From contig CAZLEF010000004.1 in the NCBI GenBank assembly GCA_964558465.1, positions 65,719 through 129,718 of the forward strand: DNA of 64,000 nt. Direction: 5' to 3'. The DNA comes from JACJYC01 sp964558465 (GTDB lineage Bacteria > Bacteroidota > Bacteroidia > Chitinophagales > Saprospiraceae). The position numbers and the translations under genes are program-made. Positions 56,981-64,000 of this stretch are shown piece after piece. The notes below the pieces were generated by a model. The model saw only the letters and a list, made by a program, of their open reading frames with translations, was not told where the DNA came from and made no database searches. The stretch's first letter is position 1, and each line of letters starts with the position of its first letter.

Positions 56981-59176
56981 ATGGAGAACACACTTACCCT
57001 AGCCATTCCCTTATTTGGGATTGCAGGTCTTTTATTTACCCTTTTTCGTTCGGCCTGGGTCGCCAAACAGGACCCTGGCACGGAACGCATGGTGCAAATC
57101 GCTAAAAATATTTCCGAAGGCGCAATGGCTTTTCTCCGGGCCGAATACCGCGTTTTGGCTGTTTTTGTCATTGCAGTCGCCATACTTCTGGGCATCAGCG
57201 GCAACACGGAGGGGTCTTCTCCCTTGGTAGGGCTTTCTTTTGTGGTCGGCGCGGTGTGTTCCGCCCTTGCCGGGTTCATCGGCATGCGGGTAGCCACCAA
57301 GGCCAACGTCCGCACCACCAACGCAGCGCGTACCAGCCTGGGCAAAGCCCTTGAAATCGCTTTTGCAGGCGGTTCTGTGATGGGCATGGGGGTTGTGGGT
57401 CTCGGCGTTTTGGGTCTCGGCAGCTTGTTTTTTATCTATAGCGGCATGGGCTGGGATATCAATAAGGTCATTACCGTCATTACCGGCTTTTCCTTCGGCG
57501 CTTCCTCCATCGCGCTTTTTGCACGGGTGGGCGGCGGTATTTACACCAAAGCTGCCGACGTAGGGGCCGACCTCGTGGGTAAAGTCGAAGCCGGCATCCC
57601 GGAAGACCATCCGCTCAACCCCGCCACGATCGCCGATAATGTAGGCGACAATGTAGGCGACGTTGCAGGCATGGGCGCCGACCTTTTTGAATCCTATGTG
57701 GGGTCTATTGTCGGTACGATGGTATTAGGCGCAGCTTTTATCGGCGCCGTCGGCTTTGAAAACACCAATGATTTCGGCGGCCTCAACGCCGTTCTGCTCC
57801 CAATGGTATTGGCTGCTGTGGGGATTATAACCTCCATCGTCGGCACGTTTTTTGTCCGTGTCAAGGAAGGCGGCAGCCCCCAGCGGGCGCTCAATATTGG
57901 CGGGTTCGGCTCTTCGATCGTGATGGTCATTCTTTCTTATTTTATTATTACATGGATGTTGCCGTCTGCCTGGTCTTATTCCGATCAATTGTATCGGGAT
58001 GCAGCTGGAAACACGTTGGTCCGTGAAATGACTGCCCTCGGGGTTTTCTTTTCAACGATCATCGGTCTTGTAGCCGGTTTGCTGATTGGGATGGTGACGG
58101 AATATTATACGGGTACGGGTACCCGGCCGGTTCGGGGAATCGTCAGACAATCGGGTACGGGCGTGGCGACCAACATCATCGCCGGTCTGAGCAGCGGTAT
58201 GATTTCCACGGCTATTCCAATCCTGATCCTTGCAGCTTCTATCATCGGCGCTTTTTACTTCGGCGGGTTGTACGGTATCGCTATTGCCGCAGTGGGCATG
58301 TTGTCGAATACCGGTATCCAGCTGGCCGTTGACGCCTACGGGCCGATCTCCGACAATGCCGGCGGTATTGCAGAAATGGGCGAACTGCCCAAAGAAGTGC
58401 GCGGCCGGACGGATAAACTCGATGCAGTGGGCAACACCACCGCCGCAATCGGAAAAGGTTTTGCGATCGGTTCGGCAGCGCTGACCGCCCTGGCGCTTTT
58501 TGGCGCTTTCATGACCACCGCCAAGATCGCCTCGATCGATGTTTCCAAACCTGAGGTTATGGCGGGCCTGTTTATCGGCGCCATGCTGCCGTTTTTATTC
58601 TCGGCCATTGCCATGCAGGCTGTCGGCCGCGCAGCCATGTCCATGATCAAAGAGGTACGCCGGCAATTCAGCGATATTCCGGCCCTGAAAGCCGCCCTGG
58701 AAGTCATGCGGAAAAATGACGGTAAGGAAATGAGCGAGTGGAACGCTGCCGATCGTAAAGTTTTTGATGCTGCCGACGGCAAAGCCGAATATGGAAAATG
58801 TGTGGAGATCTCAACCAAGGCGGCGATCCGTGAAATGGTCATTCCAGGCTTGCTGGCGGTTGTAGCGCCGGTTGCAATTGGCTTTCTGGGCGGCGCCGAA
58901 ATGTTAGGCGGACTCCTGGCCGGCGTAACGGTGTCGGGTGTATTGATGGCTATTTTCCAATCGAATGCAGGTGGCGCCTGGGATAACGCCAAAAAAATGT
59001 TTGAAGAAGGCGTCGAGATCGACGGAAAAAAGTACTATAAAGGTTCTGACCCCCACAAGGCAGCCGTCGTAGGCGACACCGTGGGCGATCCGTTCAAAGA
59101 TACTTCAGGGCCTTCCCTGAATATCCTGCTGAAACTGATGTCGGTTGTTGCGCTGGTCATTGCGCCGCTCCTGTAA
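56981..59176 (+). CDS. hppA: Membrane-bound ion-pumping pyrophosphatase
   Basis: HppA couples pyrophosphate hydrolysis to H+ or Na+ export. The 731-residue protein has about 16 helices. The substrate site DVGADLVGKVEAGIPEDHP is followed by DNVGDNVGDVAGMGADLFE, the second acidic loop is GPISDNAGGIAEM, and the C-terminal site is GDTVGDPFKDTSGPS. In GNTTAAIGKG the residue that is Lys in K+-independent pumps is Ala, so this is the K+-dependent type. Whether it pumps H+ or Na+ cannot be settled by eye. It has its own promoter and a strong terminator. Confidence 0.95.
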   Translation: MENTLTLAIPLFGIAGLLFTLFRSAWVAKQDPGTERMVQIAKNISEGAMAFLRAEYRVLAVFVIAVAILLGISGNTEGSSPLVGLSFVVGAVCSALAGFIGMRVATKANVRTTNAARTSLGKALEIAFAGGSVMGMGVVGLGVLGLGSLFFIYSGMGWDINKVITVITGFSFGASSIALFARVGGGIYTKAADVGADLVGKVEAGIPEDHPLNPATIADNVGDNVGDVAGMGADLFESYVGSIVGTMVLGAAFIGAVGFENTNDFGGLNAVLLPMVLAAVGIITSIVGTFFVRVKEGGSPQRALNIGGFGSSIVMVILSYFIITWMLPSAWSYSDQLYRDAAGNTLVREMTALGVFFSTIIGLVAGLLIGMVTEYYTGTGTRPVRGIVRQSGTGVATNIIAGLSSGMISTAIPILILAASIIGAFYFGGLYGIAIAAVGMLSNTGIQLAVDAYGPISDNAGGIAEMGELPKEVRGRTDKLDAVGNTTAAIGKGFAIGSAALTALALFGAFMTTAKIASIDVSKPEVMAGLFIGAMLPFLFSAIAMQAVGRAAMSMIKEVRRQFSDIPALKAALEVMRKNDGKEMSEWNAADRKVFDAADGKAEYGKCVEISTKAAIREMVIPGLLAVVAPVAIGFLGGAEMLGGLLAGVTVSGVLMAIFQSNAGGAWDNAKKMFEEGVEIDGKKYYKGSDPHKAAVVGDTVGDPFKDTSGPSLNILLKLMSVVALVIAPLL

Positions 59177-59206
59177 TCAGATCCGGTGAAAACCGGGTTG
59201 AACCTG

Positions 59207-59244
59207 AAAAATCCGCCGGTATGTTTGCGTACCGGCGGATTTTT
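59207..59244 (+). terminator. Intrinsic terminator after hppA
   Basis: A perfect 15-base stem, AAAAATCCGCCGGTA with TACCGGCGGATTTTT, closes an 8-base loop. The ends give A and T runs on both strands, so it can work both ways. It lies 30 bases past the hppA stop and before the M14 gene. Confidence 0.9.
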
Positions 59245-59311
59245 CATTTTTAAGGCTGCCGGTACCGGAACTTTTAATATTATTGCAGGCGATAAAACAC
59301 CAATCGATATT

Positions 59312-61849
59312 ATGAGAAAAACTGCCTTGTTTGTTGCAGGATGTTACGCACTGACCATGCTGCTGGCTCAGGCCGCATCCGCGCAACTCCAGTCGCCCGA
59401 CCAGTTTTTGCCCCATAAACTGGGAGAAACCTTCACACCGCACCATCTCCTGGTGGATTATTTCCAGCATGTGGCGTCCAACAGCCCTCAGATCAAACTG
59501 ACGGAATACGGAAAGACCAACGAAAAAAGACCGTTGCTGCTCGCTTTTGTTTCCACCCCGGAAAACCTGGCCCGCCTGGAAGCCATCCGCGAGAACAACC
59601 TGCGGCGGACCGGCCTTTTGCCGGGTAAACCGGATCCCGGCCTGGACGTTGCGATCGTATGGCTCAGTTACAGCGTTCACGGCAATGAAGCGGCAGGCTC
59701 CGAGGCGAGCATGGGTGTGGTGTACGACCTGACCAACCCGGCCAATACCGAAACACAGGCATGGCTCAAAAATACCCTGGTCATTCTGGATCCTTCCATC
59801 AACCCCGACGGCTACAACCGGTATTCCAACTGGTACCGCCAGGTTGCTTCCCTGAATCCCAATCCCTCTCCCTCCGTCCGCGAACATGCAGAGCCCTGGC
59901 CGGGCGGGCGGGTCAACCATTATTTATTCGACCTGAACCGCGACTGGGCCTGGCAGACCCAGACGGAATCCCAACAACGTGCGGTGCAATACCTGAAATG
60001 GATGCCGCATGTGCATGCCGACCTGCACGAGCAATTTTACAACAACCCCTATTATTTCGCGCCCGCCGCCCAGCCCTACCACCAATACATCACCCGGTTC
60101 CAGTCGGATTTTCAGGTTGAGATCGGCAAAAACCACGCAAAATATTTCGACCGCAACGGATGGCTTTATTTTACCAAAGAAGTTTTTGATTTGTTGTACC
60201 CCAGCTACGGCGATACTTACCCCACCTTTAACGGCGCCATCGGCATGACGTACGAACAGGGCGGTCATAGCCGCGCCGGCCGCGCCATCGAAATGCTCAA
60301 CGGCGACACGCTCACGCTTTTCGACCGGGTAGCCCACCACCGGACAACCTCGTTGTCGACCATCGAGGTGGCTTCCAAAAATGCCGCCCGCCTGCTCCAG
60401 CAATTCAGAGACTATTTTTCACAATCACTCAACAATCCGAAAGGTCAGTATAAAACCTATATCATCCGGGGAACCAACCCCGCTGGCCGCCTGCGGGCTT
60501 TCTGCGACCTGCTGGATAAAAACGGCATCACCTACGGCAAAGCCAAAACCCCGGCGGCTATCCGGGCGTACGATTACCAATCCGGCTCAACGGTCAGCCT
60601 CAATGTCCGGGAAAATGACCTCCTGGTGAGCGCATACCAGCCGAGGTCGGTGATGACCCAGGTGCTTTTGGACCCCGCAGCCGAATTGGTGGATTCCAAT
60701 ACCTACGATATTACAGCCTGGTCGTTGCCCTATGCCTACGGACTTGAAACCTTCGGCGCTACCCAAAAAATGGAGGTGGCGCCCGGCTATCCAATACCCG
60801 CGCAACCTGCTGTCAGCGCCGGTTCGAGGCCTTATGCCTATGTAGGCGTGTGGGAGTCGATGGACAATGCCAGATTCCTTTCAGCCGTTTTGCAGAAAGG
60901 GATTGTGGTGCGTTATGCCACCAATCCGTTTACCCTCGAGGGCAAAGAATACAAACGGGGGACCCTCGTGATCACCCGGGCGGATAACCGGAAGAACGAC
61001 CGGTTTGACGCCGAAGTCCAGGCGGCCGCCAAAACTCATCACCAGGCGCTGACCGGCGTTGCAACGGGTTTTGCGGACAGCGGACAGGACCTGGGTTCAG
61101 GCGGTATGGAACTCGTGAAAACGCCCCGCATCGCCGTCTTGTCGGGCAGGCAGACCTTTACCAATGAATTTGGACAGGTTTGGCACTATTTTGAACAATC
61201 ACTCCACTATCCCATCGATATTTACGACGCCGATGACGTTGACCGACTGGAACTGGACGATTACAACATCCTCGTCATGCCCGAAGGCCGCTACCGGATC
61301 GACGAAGGCCTCGCCGGCAAATTGAGCGCCTGGGTAGCCGGCGGCGGCCGGTTGATCGCCATCGGTGACGCCAACACTTCCCTGGAAGAAAAAAAGGGAT
61401 TCGCTTTAACCCCGTTTCCAACCGGCGACGACAAAAAACTGGCGGAAAAAAACAGTGAAAGAGAGGAACTCGACAGTCGCCTTTACGACTACGGAGGCCA
61501 GGGGCGCCGTTACCTGAGCGGATCCTTGCCGGGCGCCATTGTGAAAACCAGGGTGGACAATACACATCCACTGGGTTTTGGCCTGCCGGATTATTACTTC
61601 TCGCTGAAAACAGGTTCCCTGCAATATCAACACCTTCGAAAAGCGTGGAATGTCATGACATTGGGCAACGAATGGATGTCGTCCGGGTTTATCGGCAGCA
61701 AAGTGAAGGAAGGATTAAAAAATACGATTTCACTGGCTGTCGAAGACAAAGGCCAGGGGAGCATTGTGTATATGATCGACAATCCCTTGTTCAGAGGCTT
61801 TTGGGAAAACGGCAAGTTTTTGTTCAGCAACGCGCTGTTTTTCCGTTAA
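59312..61849 (+). CDS. M14-family zinc carboxypeptidase-like protein
   Basis: This exported 845-residue protein has signal peptide ALFVAGCYALTMLLAQAASAQ. The M14 domain (about 45-400) has the zinc pair His123 and Glu126 in VHGNEAAGSEAS and the third ligand His239 in HADLHEQFYNN; GMTYEQGGHSRAG near 315 is the usual catalytic-Glu region. The C-terminal part (about 600-845) resembles a glutamine amidotransferase-like fold (LVMPEGRYRIDEGLAGKLSAWVAGGG split by changes). Related proteins are common in Bacteroidota and probably trim peptides in the periplasm. The frame upstream of 59312 reads through the hppA terminator and is not used. Confidence 0.92.
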   Translation: MRKTALFVAGCYALTMLLAQAASAQLQSPDQFLPHKLGETFTPHHLLVDYFQHVASNSPQIKLTEYGKTNEKRPLLLAFVSTPENLARLEAIRENNLRRTGLLPGKPDPGLDVAIVWLSYSVHGNEAAGSEASMGVVYDLTNPANTETQAWLKNTLVILDPSINPDGYNRYSNWYRQVASLNPNPSPSVREHAEPWPGGRVNHYLFDLNRDWAWQTQTESQQRAVQYLKWMPHVHADLHEQFYNNPYYFAPAAQPYHQYITRFQSDFQVEIGKNHAKYFDRNGWLYFTKEVFDLLYPSYGDTYPTFNGAIGMTYEQGGHSRAGRAIEMLNGDTLTLFDRVAHHRTTSLSTIEVASKNAARLLQQFRDYFSQSLNNPKGQYKTYIIRGTNPAGRLRAFCDLLDKNGITYGKAKTPAAIRAYDYQSGSTVSLNVRENDLLVSAYQPRSVMTQVLLDPAAELVDSNTYDITAWSLPYAYGLETFGATQKMEVAPGYPIPAQPAVSAGSRPYAYVGVWESMDNARFLSAVLQKGIVVRYATNPFTLEGKEYKRGTLVITRADNRKNDRFDAEVQAAAKTHHQALTGVATGFADSGQDLGSGGMELVKTPRIAVLSGRQTFTNEFGQVWHYFEQSLHYPIDIYDADDVDRLELDDYNILVMPEGRYRIDEGLAGKLSAWVAGGGRLIAIGDANTSLEEKKGFALTPFPTGDDKKLAEKNSEREELDSRLYDYGGQGRRYLSGSLPGAIVKTRVDNTHPLGFGLPDYYFSLKTGSLQYQHLRKAWNVMTLGNEWMSSGFIGSKVKEGLKNTISLAVEDKGQGSIVYMIDNPLFRGFWENGKFLFSNALFFR

Positions 61850-61872
61850 GGCGGCAGTTGTCCATGCGAATC

Positions 61873-61963
61873 AATTGTTCATGATGGTTCATTATCGTTC
61901 ATTATTGTTTATTATCGTTGACGGACGTTAACTATAATGAACCACAATAAACTACAATGAACC
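61873..61963. repeat. 10-base periodic palindromic element, copy 2
   Basis: Nine 10-base steps are visible: TTGTTCATGA, TGGTTCATTA, TCGTTCATTA, TTGTTTATTA, the centre CGTTGACGG-ACGTTAACTA, then TAATGAACCA, CAATAAACTA and CAATGAACCC. Period, words and centre match copy 1 at 5820-5939. It begins about 25 bases after the M14 peptidase stop. Confidence 0.85.
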
Positions 61964-62044
61964 CTTGTTCACATAACTTATTGTTCCTCAATGTTCTCAG
62001 TGGCAACACCAAAACACGCGTTCATTTTACCAAAACAAAATATC

Positions 62045-62344
62045 ATGACATTAGCAGAAATTACGGATCAGATCAGGCATACGGCCGCCAAAGCGCCTTC
62101 TCTGGGGAAATCCCTCAAATTCCAGTTTGACGAAGGGGTTGTTCACGTTGATATGACCGGAGAATCCGCCGTGGTGTCCAATGAAGACAAGGATTCCGAC
62201 ACCACCATCATCACCTCGATCGAAACCTTCAACAATCTCCGGAACGGCAGCGTCAACCCGATGATGGCTGTAATGACGGGAAAGGTGAAGATCAAAGGAG
62301 ATATGGGGGTTGCGCTGAAGTTGCAGTCTTTGATGGGGGGGTGA
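62045..62344 (+). CDS. SCP2 sterol-binding-domain protein
   Basis: This 99-residue protein consists of one SCP2 domain, with KFQFDEGVVHVDMTGE near the start and the family end NPMMAVMTGKVKIKGDMGVALKLQSLM. SCP2 domains bind lipids in a hydrophobic tunnel. Stand-alone bacterial members have no settled role. The ATG at 62045 begins the family region, and the longer frame from 61991 is not needed. A repeat hairpin follows the stop without a gap. Confidence 0.88.
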   Translation: MTLAEITDQIRHTAAKAPSLGKSLKFQFDEGVVHVDMTGESAVVSNEDKDSDTTIITSIETFNNLRNGSVNPMMAVMTGKVKIKGDMGVALKLQSLMGG

Positions 62345-62395
62345 TACTTGATTCTGGCCACGCCTGTGGCGTGGTGGATGCTGGAAAGCGCAGGC
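62345..62395. repeat. Short-word tract with hairpin between SCP2 and pyrD ends
   Basis: CCACGCC-TGT-GGCGTGG (62358-62374) is followed by TGGATGCTGG. It sits between two converging genes and could serve as a shared transcript end. It is the same palindrome as at 7487, 14128 and 55725. Confidence 0.8.
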
Positions 62396-62404
62396 GGCAT
62401 CTCA

Positions 62405-63499
62405 TCAAGAGGGTATTGAAGACTGGGGTTGGTTACCGGACCATTTGGTCATTTCCGGAAGGCGCCGTGCGATAATCGCTTTATTGATGGCTTTCACCAG
62501 GCCTGGCCCGGCATAGATGAGGCCGGAATACACCTGGACAAGATCTGCGCCGGCATCGAGTTTTTCCAGGGCGTCTTCCGGGCTTTCAATGCCGCCGACG
62601 CCAATAATGGGCAATTTTTTTTTCGATTCGCGGGCCAGGTAACGGATCACTTCCGTAGACCGATCTTTAAGCGGCCGGCCGCTCAATCCGCCGGGGCCGA
62701 TGGCTTCCAGGGTTTCTTTCGGTGTTTGCAGCCCATCTCTTGAAATGGTCGTATTGGTGGCAATGATCCCGGAAAGGCCGGTGGCCGCCGCAATTTCCAG
62801 GATATCGTCGAGCTGGCTTTCGCTCAGGTCGGGGGCAATTTTGAGCAGGATGGGTTTGGGTTTGACCTTGGCATGATTGAGCGCCATCAAACCGCTGATC
62901 AGCTGTTTGAGCGGTTCTTTTTCCTGAAGGGCGCGCAGGTTGGGCGTATTGGGTGAACTGACATTGACCACAAAATAATCCACATAAGGAAAAAGGGATT
63001 CAAAACAGGCCGAATAATCTTCGCCGGCTTTTTCATTGGGGGTATCTTTGTTTTTGCCGATGTTCCCGCCGATCACCAGTCCGCTGGGTCTGCCTTTTTT
63101 TAATCTTTCCACCAACGCTTCACAACCTTCATTGTTGAACCCCATGCGGTTGATCAGGGCGTGATCGGCAGGGAGGCGGAACAACCGCGGGGCAGGGTTG
63201 CCGGATTGCCCTTTTGGGGTAACGGTTCCGATCTCAATAAACCCGAAACCAAGGGCAGCCATCGCCCGGAAGTATTTACCGTCTTTGTCGAAACCTGCGG
63301 CCAGCCCAACCGGATTTTGAAAACGGATCCCAAAGAGATTTCGCTCCAGGGCAGGATGTTTTTTATGAAAAAACGAGCGGACAAAGGCGCCGATACCGGG
63401 CAGGGACAGGATGAATTTCAAGGCGCTTACCGTCAAGTCGTGCGCCTTTTCAGGGGAAAGAAGGAATAAAAGCGGTTTGATGAAATTCCTGTACAGCAT
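62405..63499 (-). CDS. pyrD: Dihydroorotate dehydrogenase (quinone), class 2
   Basis: PyrD oxidises dihydroorotate to orotate in pyrimidine synthesis and passes electrons to quinone. The 364-residue class 2 form has an N-terminal membrane-associating helix (YRNFIKPLLFLLSPEKAHDL). FMN-site strings are FQNPVGLAAGFDKDGKY, FIEIGTVTPKGQ and INRMGFNNEG, and the catalytic Ser is in VVNVSSPNTPNLR. The phosphate-binding end IIGVGGIESPEDAL is also present. The ATG at 63499 starts the helix, and the upstream frame to 63547 would run through a terminator. A short transcription unit lies directly upstream. Confidence 0.95.
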   Translation of the reverse strand: MLYRNFIKPLLFLLSPEKAHDLTVSALKFILSLPGIGAFVRSFFHKKHPALERNLFGIRFQNPVGLAAGFDKDGKYFRAMAALGFGFIEIGTVTPKGQSGNPAPRLFRLPADHALINRMGFNNEGCEALVERLKKGRPSGLVIGGNIGKNKDTPNEKAGEDYSACFESLFPYVDYFVVNVSSPNTPNLRALQEKEPLKQLISGLMALNHAKVKPKPILLKIAPDLSESQLDDILEIAAATGLSGIIATNTTISRDGLQTPKETLEAIGPGGLSGRPLKDRSTEVIRYLARESKKKLPIIGVGGIESPEDALEKLDAGADLVQVYSGLIYAGPGLVKAINKAIIARRLPEMTKWSGNQPQSSIPS

Positions 63500-63507
63500 G
63501 CGCAGAC

Positions 63508-63597
63508 CTAAAAAAAAGCCGGGTAGCGAATTGCTACCCAGCCGCAATCATAATCCCAAAAACTAATTTTATGTACAAGCCCGGAGGGCTGATTCAT
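63508..63597 (-). CDS. Possible 29-residue leader peptide upstream of pyrD
   Basis: Between a promoter (63655-63622) and a terminator hairpin is an ATG-started frame of 29 codons that ends at TAG 63508-63510. It begins MNQPSGLVHK and its end is rich in aromatic residues (FWDYDCGWVAIRYPAFF). Its last codons form the terminator hairpin and T run. That would suit an attenuating leader peptide, but the frame could also be chance within a small RNA. Confidence 0.3.
   Translation of the reverse strand: MNQPSGLVHKISFWDYDCGWVAIRYPAFF
63511..63539 (-). terminator. Intrinsic terminator just upstream of pyrD
   Basis: On the minus strand GGGTAGC pairs with GCTACCC around a 5-base loop, followed by GGC and seven T residues. 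It would stop transcription 12 bases before the pyrD ATG. Confidence 0.75.
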
Positions 63598-63616
63598 GCT
63601 TAAGCGAAAACTTATG
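63511..63616 (-). ncRNA. Candidate small RNA or leader RNA before pyrD
   Basis: A promoter at 63655-63622 would start a transcript near 63615 that runs about 105 bases to an intrinsic terminator. Two hairpins are visible: AGCCC-TCC-GGGCT (about 63575-63587) and the terminator stem GGGTAGC/GCTACCC. It lies upstream of and in the same direction as pyrD, with only about 10 bases between the terminator and the pyrD ATG, so either attenuation or a free small RNA is possible. Confidence 0.45.
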
Positions 63617-63621
63617 AGCCG

Positions 63622-63655
63622 TAAAGATAAATAACTTTGTTTAAAACAACAAAAA
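63622..63655 (-). promoter_or_regulatory. Bacteroidota-type promoter upstream of pyrD
   Basis: On the minus strand a TTTTTG ending at 63650 lies 20 bases from TATCTTTA (63629-63622). This matches the consensus apart from the last base of the -7 box. It lies between the OmpR-type regulator stop (63718) and pyrD. Confidence 0.5.
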
Positions 63656-63717
63656 TAATGCAATTCAGGTTGAAAAGAACTACATTTTTCGATATATGAA
63701 CCCGGCGACCAGACGAA

Positions 63718-64000
63718 TCAGGCTTCTTCTGCCGTCTTGATGAGCAGTTGGAAACCGTTCCCGTGAATGTTCACGATCTCAATATTTTCGTCGTTTTTGA
63801 GGTATTTGCGCAATTTGGTCACAAATACATCCATACTTCGGGCAGTGAAATAGTTGTCCTCGCCCCAGATTTTGTTGAGTGCATCCGACCTCGGCAAAAT
63901 GTCGTTGGCATGCAAGGCGAACATCCGCAAAAGTTGCGCTTCCTTCGGAGAAAGTTTGATCTTGTCGTCGGCTTTTTCGCTTTTGTCGTAAGTTAATACC
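63718..64000 (-). CDS. OmpR-family response regulator, C-terminal part (truncated by the window)
   Basis: The visible 93 codons form a winged-helix OmpR/PhoB DNA-binding domain: LSPKEAQLLRMFALHANDIL, the recognition helix region ARSMDVFVTKLRKYLK, and the wing IEIVNIHGNGFQLLIK. The frame continues past the window edge at 64000 without a start codon, so the receiver domain must lie beyond it. It is a typical Bacteroidota two-component regulator; target genes cannot be told. Confidence 0.88.
   Translation of the reverse strand, partial: VLTYDKSEKADDKIKLSPKEAQLLRMFALHANDILPRSDALNKIWGEDNYFTARSMDVFVTKLRKYLKNDENIEIVNIHGNGFQLLIKTAEEA

Overview
The window looks like a chromosomal segment of a Bacteroidota bacterium, probably a Saprospiria or Chitinophagia relative. 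Three things support this: two type IX secretion (T9SS) C-terminal sorting domains (proteins ending at 17935 and 48971), repeated Bacteroidota-type promoters (TTG, 19-20 bases, TAnnTTTG), and typical gene families such as paired OmpH/Skp proteins, DUF2911, TIGR04076 and a K+-type membrane pyrophosphatase. Base composition is near 50% GC by eye, with AT-rich patches at 25-26 kb and inside hsdS. I see no rRNA, tRNA or CRISPR array.

Layout. 0.3-5.6 kb: ftsK, two small genes, murI and two OmpH-like chaperones. 6-11.4 kb: a histidine ammonia-lyase-type gene, a lipoprotein M48 peptidase, a membrane protein and a secreted amidohydrolase. 11.7-18 kb: lon, a CarboxypepD_reg-like protein and a large T9SS-exported peptidylarginine/agmatine deiminase-like enzyme. 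18-20.7 kb: an NtrC/NtrB-like two-component operon. 21-21.7 kb: two ssb paralogues. 22-24 kb: a DUF998-like membrane protein and a 780-base gap with no gene. 24.0-24.9 kb: a complete IS5-family element of the IS1031 type with 13-base inverted repeats. 25.0-33.9 kb: a six-gene defence operon on the minus strand, hsdR-rhuM-hsdM-hsdS followed by an SMC/ABC-like ATPase and an HNH nuclease resembling PtuA/PtuB; the last four genes are joined by 4-base ATGA overlaps. 34-64 kb: housekeeping and nutrient genes, including TauE, zinc metalloproteases, an enolase-superfamily epimerase, moaC, a LytS/LytTR pair, a DUF885 peptidase / aldo-keto reductase / NhaC operon, a DUF1611 (DgcN-like) protein, two LamG proteins flanking a YbaB gene, two POT peptide transporters, purine nucleoside phosphorylase, hppA, an M14 peptidase, an SCP2 protein, pyrD and the C-terminal part of an OmpR-type regulator.

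Two things stand out. First, about twenty intergenic tracts are built from imperfect copies of a 7-10 base word, different at each site. Many carry an inverted arm able to form a long hairpin, and most lie directly at the 3' end of a gene. At three genes (hutH, ybaB and the LytS-type kinase) the tract itself provides the last codons and the stop codon. Second, the hsd operon carries an ATPase-HNH pair translationally coupled to its specificity subunit, an arrangement that could act as a back-up to restriction. Smaller points of interest are a short promoter-to-terminator unit upstream of pyrD that could be a small RNA or leader peptide, and scattered genes for D-glutamate and muropeptide metabolism (MurI, epimerase, DUF1611, peptide transporters).
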